From assembly GCA_946414075.1 (NCBI GenBank), contig CAMKNA010000001.1, positions 82,210-146,209 on the forward strand: a DNA stretch of 64,000 bases, given 5' to 3'. Shown piece after piece: positions 20,487-30,327 of the stretch; within the stretch, counting starts at the first letter, position 1; the number at the start of each line of letters is the position of its first letter. The position numbers were made by a program, and so were the translations under genes. The DNA is from an uncultured Fibrobacter sp. Lineage in GTDB: Bacteria; Fibrobacterota; Fibrobacteria; Fibrobacterales; Fibrobacteraceae. The notes below the pieces were generated by a model. It saw only the letters and a program-made list of their open reading frames with translations. It was not told the DNA's origin and searched no databases.

Positions 20487-20768
20487 ATGGCCAACCTGAC
20501 AATCACACTGGACGACGAAGATAAAAAAGGCATTGCCGATTTCTGCGAAAAAGTCGGGATGACCATTTCCGGACTCTACAACGTGTTCACCAAGCAAGTC
20601 CTGCGCGAAGGAAAAATACCCTTCGAAATAGGCATTGACCGCCCAAACCGCGAAACCATCAAGGCCATGAAAGAAGGTGACAAGCTCATCGAGAAATACA
20701 GGAAGAACCCCTCTTCGATAAAGACCTATAACACCGTCAACGACATCATGAGGGCAATGCTCAAGTGA
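20487..20768 (+). CDS. RelB/DinJ-family antitoxin
   Basis: 93 aa, MANLTITLDDEDKKGIADFCEKVGMTISGLYNVFTKQVLREGKIPFEI, RHH-type N-terminus. Confidence 0.85.
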   Translation: MANLTITLDDEDKKGIADFCEKVGMTISGLYNVFTKQVLREGKIPFEIGIDRPNRETIKAMKEGDKLIEKYRKNPSSIKTYNTVNDIMRAMLK

Positions 20769-20873
20769 TTGACTTTCCCAAACAAAACACAAAATAATCT
20801 ATCAGAAAAAGACGACATCCTTATTCTTGAACTGACCCGCACGGGAACACACGCAGACTTGTTTGATTTGTAA
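20769..20873 (+). pseudogene. Truncated YafQ-family toxin remnant
   Basis: Residual C-terminus DDILILELTRTGTHADLFDL* directly after the antitoxin stop; preceding IIYQK lies in another frame, suggesting deletion plus frameshift. Confidence 0.7.
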
Positions 20874-20876
20874 TTC

Positions 20877-22196
20877 CTACCGGTGTTCGTTGGTGGTCTT
20901 CGTTAGGCTGCGGAAAAAGGCAAGCTCTTCAAAGTCATCTTTCAGCAGGTCAATGGCCTCCCCTATCATGTAGAGGGAGCCAGTCACCAGCACAGGCGAT
21001 GTCATTATGTTGTTCAGAACATCTTTTGAAAGAGGACCTGTAGAAGCCACCTTCTGACCCATGTCCGTCAGGATATTCGCAATCTCAGCCGGCTCCCTGA
21101 ATCGCTCGTAAGGAGTCCGCACCAGGTGCCACTCCGAAACGCAGGGCGCCAAAAGCTTGAGCATTTCATCTACATCCTTGTCCTTGAGGGCGCCAAAGAC
21201 GCAAGGGAACTTTTGGCCAGGAAAGTTCTTTTCCAGGGTTTCAGCCAAACGACGGGCCGCGTGGGAATTGTGGGTCCCGTCCAAAATGTAGCGAACCATT
21301 CCGCCGGCACCCTTGAGCAGTTGCATACGCCCTGGCCAGGAACGGGTCTTCAATGCCTTCAGCGCAAGCTTGTCGTCATAGCGGCCCGCCGCGGATCGAC
21401 CCGCAGCAGAGGCGTCGGAATCCAGCACCAACCTCGCCGCCGCCATAGAAAGGCTAGCGTTCTCTACATAATGATGCCCCAGGTTGGGCAGCTCAATGTC
21501 TTCGCGGGTCCCCGGTACCAGAATTTCTGCATTGTCGGCGGCGGCGAACTCCCGAGCCTCCGCAAGCAGGCTTTCAGAGAGCCCGCCAACTACAAAAGTT
21601 TTGGCCCGCACGGTTCCATGCGCAGCTCCTTGTGCATTTGACAATACCGCCATCTTTTCCTTAAGTATGGCACTTTCCGTAGAGCCCAGGACTTCGGTAT
21701 GTTCCAGCCCGATGCTGGTGACCGCCGCCACATTGCCGCAGGCGACAGCGGTAGAGTCCAGACGGCCCCCCATGCCCGCTTCCAGCACGGCCACCTGCAC
21801 GCCCTGCTCCCGAAAATACAGGAAACAGACCACCGTCAAGACTTCAAAGAATGTGGGCTCCACATGAACCGACTCTGCGGCGGCCTTCACCTGCAACAAA
21901 AGCCTATCCAGGTCGGCCTCGCCTATGGTCAAATCATTCACGCGGATGCGTTCCCGCAGGCTTACCAGGTGGGGGCTGGTGAAAAGTCCCGTCTTGATTC
22001 CGTGGGCCTGCAAAATTCCCGAAAGGTAGTAGCTGCAGGAGCCCTTCCCGTTGGTGCCTACCACATGGACGGTGCGGAAAGCCCTTTGCGGGTCGCCCAG
22101 GGCGGCGCAAATCTTGAATGTGGACTCAAGCCCTGGCACCATGCCAAACATCAGCCTTGACTCCAAATATTGCATGCCTGCGGAATTCATGGGCAC
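20877..22196 (-). CDS. folC: Bifunctional folylpolyglutamate synthase/dihydrofolate synthase
   Basis: VHVVGTNGKGSCSYYLSGIL, GLFTSPHLVSLRERI, ILDGTHNSHAARRLAETL. Confidence 0.95.
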   Translation of the reverse strand: MPMNSAGMQYLESRLMFGMVPGLESTFKICAALGDPQRAFRTVHVVGTNGKGSCSYYLSGILQAHGIKTGLFTSPHLVSLRERIRVNDLTIGEADLDRLLLQVKAAAESVHVEPTFFEVLTVVCFLYFREQGVQVAVLEAGMGGRLDSTAVACGNVAAVTSIGLEHTEVLGSTESAILKEKMAVLSNAQGAAHGTVRAKTFVVGGLSESLLAEAREFAAADNAEILVPGTREDIELPNLGHHYVENASLSMAAARLVLDSDASAAGRSAAGRYDDKLALKALKTRSWPGRMQLLKGAGGMVRYILDGTHNSHAARRLAETLEKNFPGQKFPCVFGALKDKDVDEMLKLLAPCVSEWHLVRTPYERFREPAEIANILTDMGQKVASTGPLSKDVLNNIMTSPVLVTGSLYMIGEAIDLLKDDFEELAFFRSLTKTTNEHR

Positions 22197-22231
22197 AAAT
22201 GTAGTTTTTTATCTATATTCAAAATATACCT

Positions 22232-22987
22232 ATGTTTCTTATTTCCACATTCCGGCAGGCGGTGCGGCACTCCATTGCGCTTGCGGTTTTGGCGTTTTCC
22301 ATTTCCCTTGCCGCCGTGGACAAGCCCCCCCCTCCCCAGCACTACAACTACCGGGGAGCCGGCCAGCAGATGAAGCGCATCTACTACGGCGACCTGCAAG
22401 AGACGCTTTATTGCGGCTGCAAGTATAGCGACAAGAAGAAGGTGGACTACAGCACCTGCGAGTTTCAGCCCCGGGACAATCCACGCCGCAAGAGTTTCAA
22501 GCGTGCCGAATCGGTGGAGTGGGAGCATATAGTCACCGCACACAACATGGGGCACTTTATGCCCTGCTGGCAAGAGGGCGGCCGCAAAAACTGCAGCGCA
22601 AACGATACTTTGTTCAAAATCCTGGAAGGGGATTTGCACAACCTCTACCCTGCCATTGGCGAGGTGAACGGGGACCGTAGCAACTTCATGTATTCCCAGT
22701 GGACCAACAACCCTTCCCCTATGTACGGGAACTGCAAGACCATCGTGGATTTCCAGATGAAAAAGGTCCAGCCCAGGGAAGAAATCCGGGGGCTCATCGC
22801 CCGGGTGCATTTCTACATGGAAAAGACCTACGGCATCAAGCTTTCCGGCCAGGACCGCAAGCTTTTCGAAGCCTGGGACAAGATGTACCCCGTCACCGAA
22901 AGGGAATGCGAGCGGGACCGCCGTATTTTCAAGGTCCAGGGGGACCACAACCCCTTCGTCTTTGAAAAATGCCAAGACAAGCCCTAG
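22232..22987 (+). CDS. Endonuclease I (EndA/NucM-like), secreted
   Basis: VEWEHIVTAHNMGHF, DLHNLYPAIGEVNGDRSNF. Confidence 0.9.
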   Translation: MFLISTFRQAVRHSIALAVLAFSISLAAVDKPPPPQHYNYRGAGQQMKRIYYGDLQETLYCGCKYSDKKKVDYSTCEFQPRDNPRRKSFKRAESVEWEHIVTAHNMGHFMPCWQEGGRKNCSANDTLFKILEGDLHNLYPAIGEVNGDRSNFMYSQWTNNPSPMYGNCKTIVDFQMKKVQPREEIRGLIARVHFYMEKTYGIKLSGQDRKLFEAWDKMYPVTERECERDRRIFKVQGDHNPFVFEKCQDKP

Positions 22988-23025
22988 ACAAAAACTTAAT
23001 TTTGAAGGCGTATAACGAGGTTTTC

Positions 23026-26000
23026 ATGTTTCGTGTTTTTTCGTTTTGTCTTGTACTGATTTTAAGCCTGTCCACCACGGCCCTTTCCCAGGTGACCTTC
23101 CCTCTGGGTTCCAACGTCGTCGACGTGACCAAGGCACCCTATGGCGCCAAGGCCGACGGAAAAACCGATGACACGGAGGCCATCCAAAAGGCACTGAACG
23201 ACCACCCCGACGGGGACTATATCATCTATTTGCCCCACGGCATCTACAGGGTCACCAACACATTGACCTGGCCCGCCAGCGAAAAACCCGAACAGGCCTA
23301 CAGCCGCACCATCTTGCAGGGCGCAAGCATCGGCGGCACCATCATCGCCCTGGCCGACGAATGCCAAGGGTTCACTAACCCCGATTTCCCGGCCCCCGTG
23401 CTCTTTACCGGCGAAGGGCCCGGGCTCAAACCCAGAAACTCCATCCGCGACATTACCATCCGTACTGGCAAAAGGAACGCCGGTGCCGTCGGCATCCGTT
23501 TCAACGCCGCCCAACAGGGCACCATCAAGAATGTGAAGGTGTATTCCGGAGATAGCGCGGGCATCTACGGTATTGACCTGGGACATACCGAAAACATCGG
23601 CCCCCTGCTTCTGGAAAACGTAGAAGTCCAGGGCTTCGAGACAGGCGTGTTCATTGCGGGCAAGACCAACAACATAACCATGGAACATGTGACCCTGGGC
23701 GGACAAAAGAAATACGGTCTTGAAAACGACGGACAGATGGTGTCCAACCGCGGGCTCCGTTTTAAGGGCGATGTACCTGCCGTGTTCAACCATGGCGAAG
23801 GCGCGTCTATGGTCCTGGTGGATGCCACCCTGGAATACAACCGGACAAACAAATCCAAGCCGGCCACCGCCATCGAAAATGATGGGCAGCTGTTCGCCCG
23901 CTCCGTCAACACCAGCAGGTTCCAGGAAATCATCAAGAGCGTCCAGAAACCCGCCATTGAAACCTATGTGGGTAACGAGATTGTGGAATTCGTGACCCAG
24001 GCCCCACTCCAGCTCTGCCACAGCCCCAAGCAGTCCATGCGTCTGCCGGTAGCAGAGACTCCCAACCTGAACGACCAGAAGTCCGATTCCTGGACTACCA
24101 TCGCCGGTGACTACGGCGGAAAGATGAACACCGGTTCCGACGACGCCAAGGCTATACAAGACGCTATCGACGACGGTGCCGAGACCATCTACTTCCCGCC
24201 CGGAGGCCGCTGGACCATCAACCGCGACATCTACCTGCGCAACCGTATCCGTCGGGTACTCGGGACCGAAGGCCGAATCGATGGAAAGGGCAAGTTTATC
24301 ATCGAGGATGGCGCCTTCAACGAAATCACCATCGAACGGTTCTCTGAATTCGGAAACGGCATCATCCACAAGTCCAAGCGCGCCGTGCTCCTGAAAAACA
24401 TGATGTTCAAGTCCTTCGAGACCAACGAGCTGGGCGTAGGCGACATCTACATGGAAGACGTTTCCGTCGGTTCTATCCAAATAAACCAGCAGCACCTCTG
24501 GGGCCGCCAGATTTCCATGTTCTCCGACACCAAGGGCGCCAAGATCCAGAACAATGGCGGAATTATATGGATTCTGGGGCTTACTTCCAAGGACGGCAAC
24601 ACCATCCTGCAGAACTACAACGAAGGTGCCGCGGAACTTTTGGGCGTGCAGGTCATCGCCAGCGACAAGGCCAAGACCACCCCCATGTTCATCAACGACA
24701 ACGGGAGCCTTTCCATCGAGGGGCTCAAGGAAGTCCTGACCCGCGGGAACCCCTACAAGAAAATTGTGGAAGAATCCCGCATGGGTTCTGCCATTTTCGC
24801 CCTGACAGACGCCCAGCTTGAAAAGAACAGCACCGGTGGCGTGAACATGGCCCTCTACACGGGCTACGCTCCCAAGCAGGGCCAGAACGAGGCGCCGAAG
24901 GTCTCCTTCGCCGACGAGATGATCGTGGTGCAGCCGGGCAAGATCCACCTGGTGGGAACCGTCGAGGACGACGGTCGTGGCAATGGCCTTTGCAGGGACC
25001 CGGTGCTCTGGCGCAAAGGCGTTGGTCCCGGTAAGGTCATCTTCTCCGACACCGCCGATTACGAGACGGATGTCTCCTTTACCGGTAGTGGCCGCTACAA
25101 CCTGATTTTTAAGGCCGACGACGGAACAAAGACCGGCGCCGACACCGGGAAGGTCTATGTGTTCGACAAGAAGTACACCACCATCGACAACACAGGCGAC
25201 GGTGCTCCAAGCGGCAAGGGCGTGGACACCTGGATCTCCTCTTTCGACAACTTTACCCCCCATAATAACGATGCGGCACTCAGGGTGGCAAACGACACCA
25301 ACGACGCGGGCAAGATTTACCTGAAGTTCGACCTGTCCGCCCTGCCGGGACCGCTCTTCGATGCAGGCCTGAAGCTGGAATACAACGCCGACTCCCTGAA
25401 AAAGCCGGTGCAGTTCAACATATTCGGTCTGAAAGAAACTTCTCGCGAGATGGATTTTGGCGAGGGCAAGCTGGGCGTAGACTGGCGTGGCGACGAACTG
25501 ACCTGGGAAAACGCTCCTGCAAACCTTCCCCAGCCCGGTGGCCACTTCAACATCCGCAAGAACTCCGGCGGTGGCATCGACACCAAGCATGCGGACTTCC
25601 TGGGGCTCATTACGCTTAACCCCAAGGCTCCGCTGGGCGCCTTCCTCAGGACCCCAACCCTGACGGAGTTCTTCAAGAGGAAGCACCCCTCCAACATGTA
25701 CACCCTGATCCTCACCGCCGTGGATCCTGGAGAGACCATCATCCACTCCCACAACCAGAGCAGGGCTCTCGCCCCGGCGCTCTATGTGGGCTATTTCGAC
25801 AACACCCGCTCCGTAAGCGGCGATGTGATGGAAGGTGGCTACACACTCACCAAGGTGCACATCGACATTTACTCCCTGGAATGCGATTTCGACCTGACCG
25901 TAGGGTATCCACAATTCGTGCAGATTGAAATTGTCAACGAATTCGGGCGCCGCATGCTCATGGTGGCCGCCCGTGAACTCGCTGGCGAAAAGACGACTCA

Positions 26001-26100
26001 CTTCAAGTTCAAGGCCCACGAGTTCCCCACGGGAAAGTATACCTTGAAAGTCAACGGCGAAGCCTTTAGTGCAGAACAGAAGTTCTACATCTTGAACTAG
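23026..26100 (+). CDS. Large secreted pectate-lyase-superfamily/GH55-like beta-helix protein with DNRLRE-like and C-terminal sorting-like domain
   Basis: Signal peptide at internal ATG 23026; two repeats YGAKADGKTDDTEAIQKALND and GGKMNTGSDDAKAIQDAIDDGAETIYFPPG; DTWISSFDN...LKFDLSALPG. Confidence 0.75.
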   Translation: MFRVFSFCLVLILSLSTTALSQVTFPLGSNVVDVTKAPYGAKADGKTDDTEAIQKALNDHPDGDYIIYLPHGIYRVTNTLTWPASEKPEQAYSRTILQGASIGGTIIALADECQGFTNPDFPAPVLFTGEGPGLKPRNSIRDITIRTGKRNAGAVGIRFNAAQQGTIKNVKVYSGDSAGIYGIDLGHTENIGPLLLENVEVQGFETGVFIAGKTNNITMEHVTLGGQKKYGLENDGQMVSNRGLRFKGDVPAVFNHGEGASMVLVDATLEYNRTNKSKPATAIENDGQLFARSVNTSRFQEIIKSVQKPAIETYVGNEIVEFVTQAPLQLCHSPKQSMRLPVAETPNLNDQKSDSWTTIAGDYGGKMNTGSDDAKAIQDAIDDGAETIYFPPGGRWTINRDIYLRNRIRRVLGTEGRIDGKGKFIIEDGAFNEITIERFSEFGNGIIHKSKRAVLLKNMMFKSFETNELGVGDIYMEDVSVGSIQINQQHLWGRQISMFSDTKGAKIQNNGGIIWILGLTSKDGNTILQNYNEGAAELLGVQVIASDKAKTTPMFINDNGSLSIEGLKEVLTRGNPYKKIVEESRMGSAIFALTDAQLEKNSTGGVNMALYTGYAPKQGQNEAPKVSFADEMIVVQPGKIHLVGTVEDDGRGNGLCRDPVLWRKGVGPGKVIFSDTADYETDVSFTGSGRYNLIFKADDGTKTGADTGKVYVFDKKYTTIDNTGDGAPSGKGVDTWISSFDNFTPHNNDAALRVANDTNDAGKIYLKFDLSALPGPLFDAGLKLEYNADSLKKPVQFNIFGLKETSREMDFGEGKLGVDWRGDELTWENAPANLPQPGGHFNIRKNSGGGIDTKHADFLGLITLNPKAPLGAFLRTPTLTEFFKRKHPSNMYTLILTAVDPGETIIHSHNQSRALAPALYVGYFDNTRSVSGDVMEGGYTLTKVHIDIYSLECDFDLTVGYPQFVQIEIVNEFGRRMLMVAARELAGEKTTHFKFKAHEFPTGKYTLKVNGEAFSAEQKFYILN

Positions 26101-26112
26101 GACGGCATTACG

Positions 26113-27756
26113 ATGAACAAGTTGTTTTTCACCCTTTTTATCGCGACGATCGTTTCACTGCTTGCCTGCAGTGAGACGTCCCACACCAACAGTTTTTCTG
26201 ACGAAGATGGCGAGTTTGCCGATAGCTCCTTCTACTCCAGTTCAGGTACAAGCAACCGTGCCGACATCGACTACGATAGCGAAATCGTCATGGACGACAC
26301 CACGAACATCTATATCCAACGGCCCGTTGCCGACTCCACTGGAAAAACGGAATGTCCCGAGAAGACCATTTGCATCGATTCCCTAACAAAGGAAATCAAC
26401 CTGTTCCTGGGCAATCTGAAAAAGGGAGACCGTGTGAGCATCGTGACCACCACCAACGGTATGGACAAGGATACCATGCGTGTCATGAGCGAACTTGGGC
26501 AGAACATGCTCCCCATGCTGCCCCGCTGCATTTCCGACAACTGCACCTTTGACAGCTTCGTGATCCCGGGTAGCGGAGACGAGCTGAACAAGAACCTTTT
26601 TGTGATCTTCGAAGACGGCTACTACTATGTGAACCTGAGGGCGGCGTTCAACGATGTCGCCCACATGCGGTTGTTCGCCCATGTGGACAACGGCTATTAC
26701 AAGTACACCGGTGACACGGACAAGACCAATATCACCTTAAAGGAAAACTTCCGGGGTATCTTGAAAATAGGCAATTCGCCTGACAGCATCCGGTTCAACT
26801 TCGCTGCCGCTATTGGCAACAGCGTCACCATCAGGGCCGAAGGCGATTGGATAAACGAGTTAAATCTGTTGCAAGAAGGCAAGTCCATTGCAAAGGAAAA
26901 GGACACGCTGAACAACACCATGCTCACCGACGACTCAACCCATTGGGAACTGGTGATGCTTCCCGAGAAAATTTCAAATTACCAGACCGGTCCGTACGCC
27001 ACCTTTACGCTTCAATCCAGCAGCAGAAAGCTCTCCCAAGGGGAATACTTCGCTCTTCCCGACTCTCTAAAGGGCGCCGGAGAGTTTCTGAAGAAGACCC
27101 GCAAAAAGATAGAAGCCTTTGAACTCCGGCAAGACCAGTATGTCTGGCTCGGCAACTTCAAAAAGGGCGACACCCTGGTGGTGGAGCACCGCTTCAAGGG
27201 TTACGGGGAACGAGCAGCCAAGCCCTTCACGGTCATCGACTACAGCGTCCTAGGCAAGAACGGCAAGCTGCTCAAGGACATCTCCAAGACGAACATGGGC
27301 TACAAGGTGGAAAGCGACGGACCCGTCTACTTCCATTTCCAGATGGTCAACAGCCAAAACACCACAGACGCCAAGGAACTGGAACTTTACACCCTGGTCA
27401 AACGCCCGGGAGCACTCACCAAGTTCAACTTCTATGACAAAAAGGCCAAAAAGGCCATGGATACGCTAAAGGTGGAAGAAGAGCAGTCCCTGAAGCTGGA
27501 CGACTTGGCCTTCGAGTCCGCCCCCACAAGCACCAAAAACGGGGCCGTGAACTGGTTCATCCCCTGCAAGTACGCCCTGATAATAGGCCCCATAGATTAC
27601 GATCTGTGCGTAGGGGAGCAGAAAATCGAGTCCACTGGCAGTGACGATGCCAAGGTCTTGGAGATCTATGGTGGGTCTGGCAGCGAAGCAGAGCTTATTG
27701 CCGAAAGCCTTCTGGACCCCCAAAAACGGGATACTTTGCATATCGTGGTGAAGTAA
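26113..27756 (+). CDS. Hypothetical lipoprotein
   Basis: Lipobox VSLLAC; acidic Ser-rich linker; no recognised domain. Confidence 0.7.
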   Translation: MNKLFFTLFIATIVSLLACSETSHTNSFSDEDGEFADSSFYSSSGTSNRADIDYDSEIVMDDTTNIYIQRPVADSTGKTECPEKTICIDSLTKEINLFLGNLKKGDRVSIVTTTNGMDKDTMRVMSELGQNMLPMLPRCISDNCTFDSFVIPGSGDELNKNLFVIFEDGYYYVNLRAAFNDVAHMRLFAHVDNGYYKYTGDTDKTNITLKENFRGILKIGNSPDSIRFNFAAAIGNSVTIRAEGDWINELNLLQEGKSIAKEKDTLNNTMLTDDSTHWELVMLPEKISNYQTGPYATFTLQSSSRKLSQGEYFALPDSLKGAGEFLKKTRKKIEAFELRQDQYVWLGNFKKGDTLVVEHRFKGYGERAAKPFTVIDYSVLGKNGKLLKDISKTNMGYKVESDGPVYFHFQMVNSQNTTDAKELELYTLVKRPGALTKFNFYDKKAKKAMDTLKVEEEQSLKLDDLAFESAPTSTKNGAVNWFIPCKYALIIGPIDYDLCVGEQKIESTGSDDAKVLEIYGGSGSEAELIAESLLDPQKRDTLHIVVK

Positions 27757-27866
27757 CCCCTTGAAAATACGGCCCCAAGTTTCTATCTTGGGGCTCACTC
27801 TTGCAAACCGCGCCAAGCTCTGCCAGCTTGCAAGCATAACCAAAGAGCTTCCTTACGAGGTACAAT

Positions 27867-28472
27867 ATGTCGTCCTTCCGCGGACCAAAAGGTAAAGTCG
27901 CACGCTCTCTCGGCGTTGCCGTCTCCCCGAAAACACAAAAGGCCCTTGACCGCCGTAACTTCGCCCCTGGCCAGCATGGTCAGAACCGCAAGAAGTCTGC
28001 TTCCGTGTACAAGCAGCAGTTGGTGGAAAAGCAGCGCCTCCGTTTCACCTACAACATTTCCGAAGCCCAGTTGGCCAAAGCCTACAAGGAAGCCAACCGT
28101 CGCGAAGGTTCTGCCGGTGACAACCTGATGATCCTCCTGGAAACCCGCCTTGACGCTCTCGTCTATCGCATGGGTTTTGCCCGCACCATTTTCGCCGCCC
28201 GTCAGTATGTGGCCCACGGTCACTTCTCTGTGAACGGCGTTCGTAGCTTCTCCCCCGCCCGCCTGGTCAAGGCCGGCGACGTGATCGCCGTGCGCGAACG
28301 TTCCAAGGAACACGTGCAGATCAAGGAAGCTATCGCCAACGCTCCTGCCGCTCCGGAATACCTTTCCGTGGATGCCGGCAAGATGGAAGGCACCTTGGTG
28401 AAGCTCCCCCTCCGCGACCAGATTCCGGTTCAGCTGGAAGAACAGCTGGTGGTGGAATACTACTCCAGGTAA
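27867..28472 (+). CDS. rpsD: 30S ribosomal protein S4
   Basis: LETRLDALVYRMGFARTIFAARQYVAHGHFSVNGVRSFSPARLVKAGDVIAV. Confidence 0.97.
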   Translation: MSSFRGPKGKVARSLGVAVSPKTQKALDRRNFAPGQHGQNRKKSASVYKQQLVEKQRLRFTYNISEAQLAKAYKEANRREGSAGDNLMILLETRLDALVYRMGFARTIFAARQYVAHGHFSVNGVRSFSPARLVKAGDVIAVRERSKEHVQIKEAIANAPAAPEYLSVDAGKMEGTLVKLPLRDQIPVQLEEQLVVEYYSR

Positions 28473-28496
28473 TAAGCGTTACATACGCAAGTTTGA

Positions 28497-28526
28497 AACG
28501 TCCGGCGCAAGTCGGGCGTTTTTTTG
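28497..28526 (+). terminator. Rho-independent terminator of rpsD
   Basis: AACGTCCG gcgcaagt CGGGCGTT followed by T run. Confidence 0.85.
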
Positions 28527-28552
28527 TGCACCGATTTTTCTAAATTAGCGGC

Positions 28553-28882
28553 ATGACTCAAAGAAATTCTTTTGCCCGTTTGCTGCTTTTTATCGTACTC
28601 GGCCTGATTATCGGCGGAGTGCTGGGAGAATGCCTGGGACTCCTGTTCGGGGAACTGGGTGAACTGATGAATGCCGGCGGTTACGACAACATCGTCCGCA
28701 ACTTCTTCGTGGCTTCCTTCGACCTGAACCTGGGATTCCTGGGAGACAAGGCGAATCCGGTCATCATCGACCTCTACATGATCAAGTTTGCGTTGGGCCT
28801 TGGGCTCAAGATTAATGTCGTCAGCATCGTAGGCATGGTGCTCGCCATCTACATCATGAAATGGTCCGGAGGAAACAGGTAA
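28553..28882 (+). CDS. DUF4321-like small membrane protein
   Basis: GLIIGGVLGECLG..., DLYMIKFALGLGLKINVVSIVGMVLAIYI. Confidence 0.7.
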   Translation: MTQRNSFARLLLFIVLGLIIGGVLGECLGLLFGELGELMNAGGYDNIVRNFFVASFDLNLGFLGDKANPVIIDLYMIKFALGLGLKINVVSIVGMVLAIYIMKWSGGNR

Positions 28883-30300
28883 TGCACTCCATTCAGGATT
28901 TACAGAAGAAACTTGCAAGCGGCGAGGCCACCGCCGAAAGCCTGGCCAAGGCCGCTCTCGATAAGATTGAATCTACCAAGAATCTGAACGCCTATATTTC
29001 CGTGTTGAACGAGCGCGCCCTCGCAAAGGCCGCCGAGTCCGACGCCCGCCGCGCCCAGGGTAAGTCCCTTGGGGCTCTGGACGGAATCCCGGTGGCCGTC
29101 AAGGACAACATGTGTCTCGAAGGCACCCGCACCACGGTGGCCTCCAAGATTCTCGAAAACTTTGTGGCCCCCTACACGGCCACCGCCCTTCAAAAGCTCG
29201 AAGCGGCGGGCGCTGTCATTGTGGGCAAGACCAACATGGACGAGTTCGCCATGGGTTCCAGCAACGAGACCTCCTTCTTCGGTCCCGTGAAGAACCCCCT
29301 GGACGAGTCCCGCGTACCCGGCGGATCCTCGGGCGGTTCGGCCGTAGCCGTGGCCGCAGGCACGGTCCCCTGTGCGCTGGGCTCCGATACCGGTGGATCC
29401 ATCCGTCAACCCGCCGCCTGCACAGGGGTTGTGGGCCTTAAGCCCACCTACGGCCGCGTGTCCCGTTACGGACTCCTGGCCTACGCAAGCTCCCTGGACC
29501 AGATTGGCCCCTTCGGTTCCACCGTGGCCGACTGCGCAACGCTCCTTTCTGCCATCTGCGGAATCGACCCCAACGACAACACCACCAGCACAAGACCCAC
29601 CGAAGACTTCGGCGCCAAGCTTGATGCCGGCGTCAAGGGCAAGGTCATTGGCATTCCCAAGGAATACTTTGGCGAAGGCCTGGACAAGGACTGCAAGGCC
29701 GCCATAGACGCCATGCTGAAGAAGATGGAACAGGAAGGCGCCACCCTGAAAGAAATCAGCCTCCCCCACATCAGCTACGCCGTCTCCAGCTACTACATCA
29801 TCGCTACCGCCGAAGCCAGCTCCAACCTGAGCCGCTACGACGGCGTGCGCTACGGCTACCGCAGCAAGGAGGCCCGCAAGCTGTTCGACCTTTACGCCAA
29901 GTCCCGTAGCGAAGGGTTTGGCAAGGAAGTCCAGCGCCGCATCCTCCTGGGCAGCTATGTGCTCAGCGCCGGCTTCTACGACGCCTACTATGTGCAGGCC
30001 CAGAAAGTCCGTAGGCTCATCACCGACGACTTCACCGAAGCATTCAAGACGGTGGACGTGATTGCAAGCCCCACCATGCCCGGGCTCCCGCTGAAGTGCG
30101 GTATGAACGAGTCCGACCCCATGGCCGTGTACCTTAGCGACATCTACACCGTAAGCCTGAACCTTTCTGGTCTCCCCGGCATAAGCGTGCCCTGCGGAAT
30201 GGCCGGCGGGCTCCCGGTGGGCCTGCAGTGGATTGGCAAGCCCTTCATGGAAGCGGACCTGCTGAGTGTTGCCGCTGCTACCGAGCGTTTGAACAAGTAA
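28882..30300 (+). CDS. gatA: Asp-tRNA(Asn)/Glu-tRNA(Gln) amidotransferase subunit A
   Basis: GIPVAVKDNMC, VPGGSSGGSAVAVAAG, GSDTGGSIRQPAACTGVVGLKPTYGRVSRYGL. Confidence 0.97.
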   Translation: MHSIQDLQKKLASGEATAESLAKAALDKIESTKNLNAYISVLNERALAKAAESDARRAQGKSLGALDGIPVAVKDNMCLEGTRTTVASKILENFVAPYTATALQKLEAAGAVIVGKTNMDEFAMGSSNETSFFGPVKNPLDESRVPGGSSGGSAVAVAAGTVPCALGSDTGGSIRQPAACTGVVGLKPTYGRVSRYGLLAYASSLDQIGPFGSTVADCATLLSAICGIDPNDNTTSTRPTEDFGAKLDAGVKGKVIGIPKEYFGEGLDKDCKAAIDAMLKKMEQEGATLKEISLPHISYAVSSYYIIATAEASSNLSRYDGVRYGYRSKEARKLFDLYAKSRSEGFGKEVQRRILLGSYVLSAGFYDAYYVQAQKVRRLITDDFTEAFKTVDVIASPTMPGLPLKCGMNESDPMAVYLSDIYTVSLNLSGLPGISVPCGMAGGLPVGLQWIGKPFMEADLLSVAAATERLNK

Positions 30301-30327
30301 GGAAGGTGGCGCGCAAAAGCGCCGCCA

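Noticed and set aside
20334-20792. 152-aa minus-strand ORF over the antitoxin
   Set aside because: Antisense to a recognisable RelB/DinJ-type ORF and its promoter region.
23062-26019. 985-aa minus-strand ORF opposite the beta-helix protein
   Set aside because: Shadow ORF of a high-GC-skewed coding frame; the plus strand has a signal peptide and coherent repeats.
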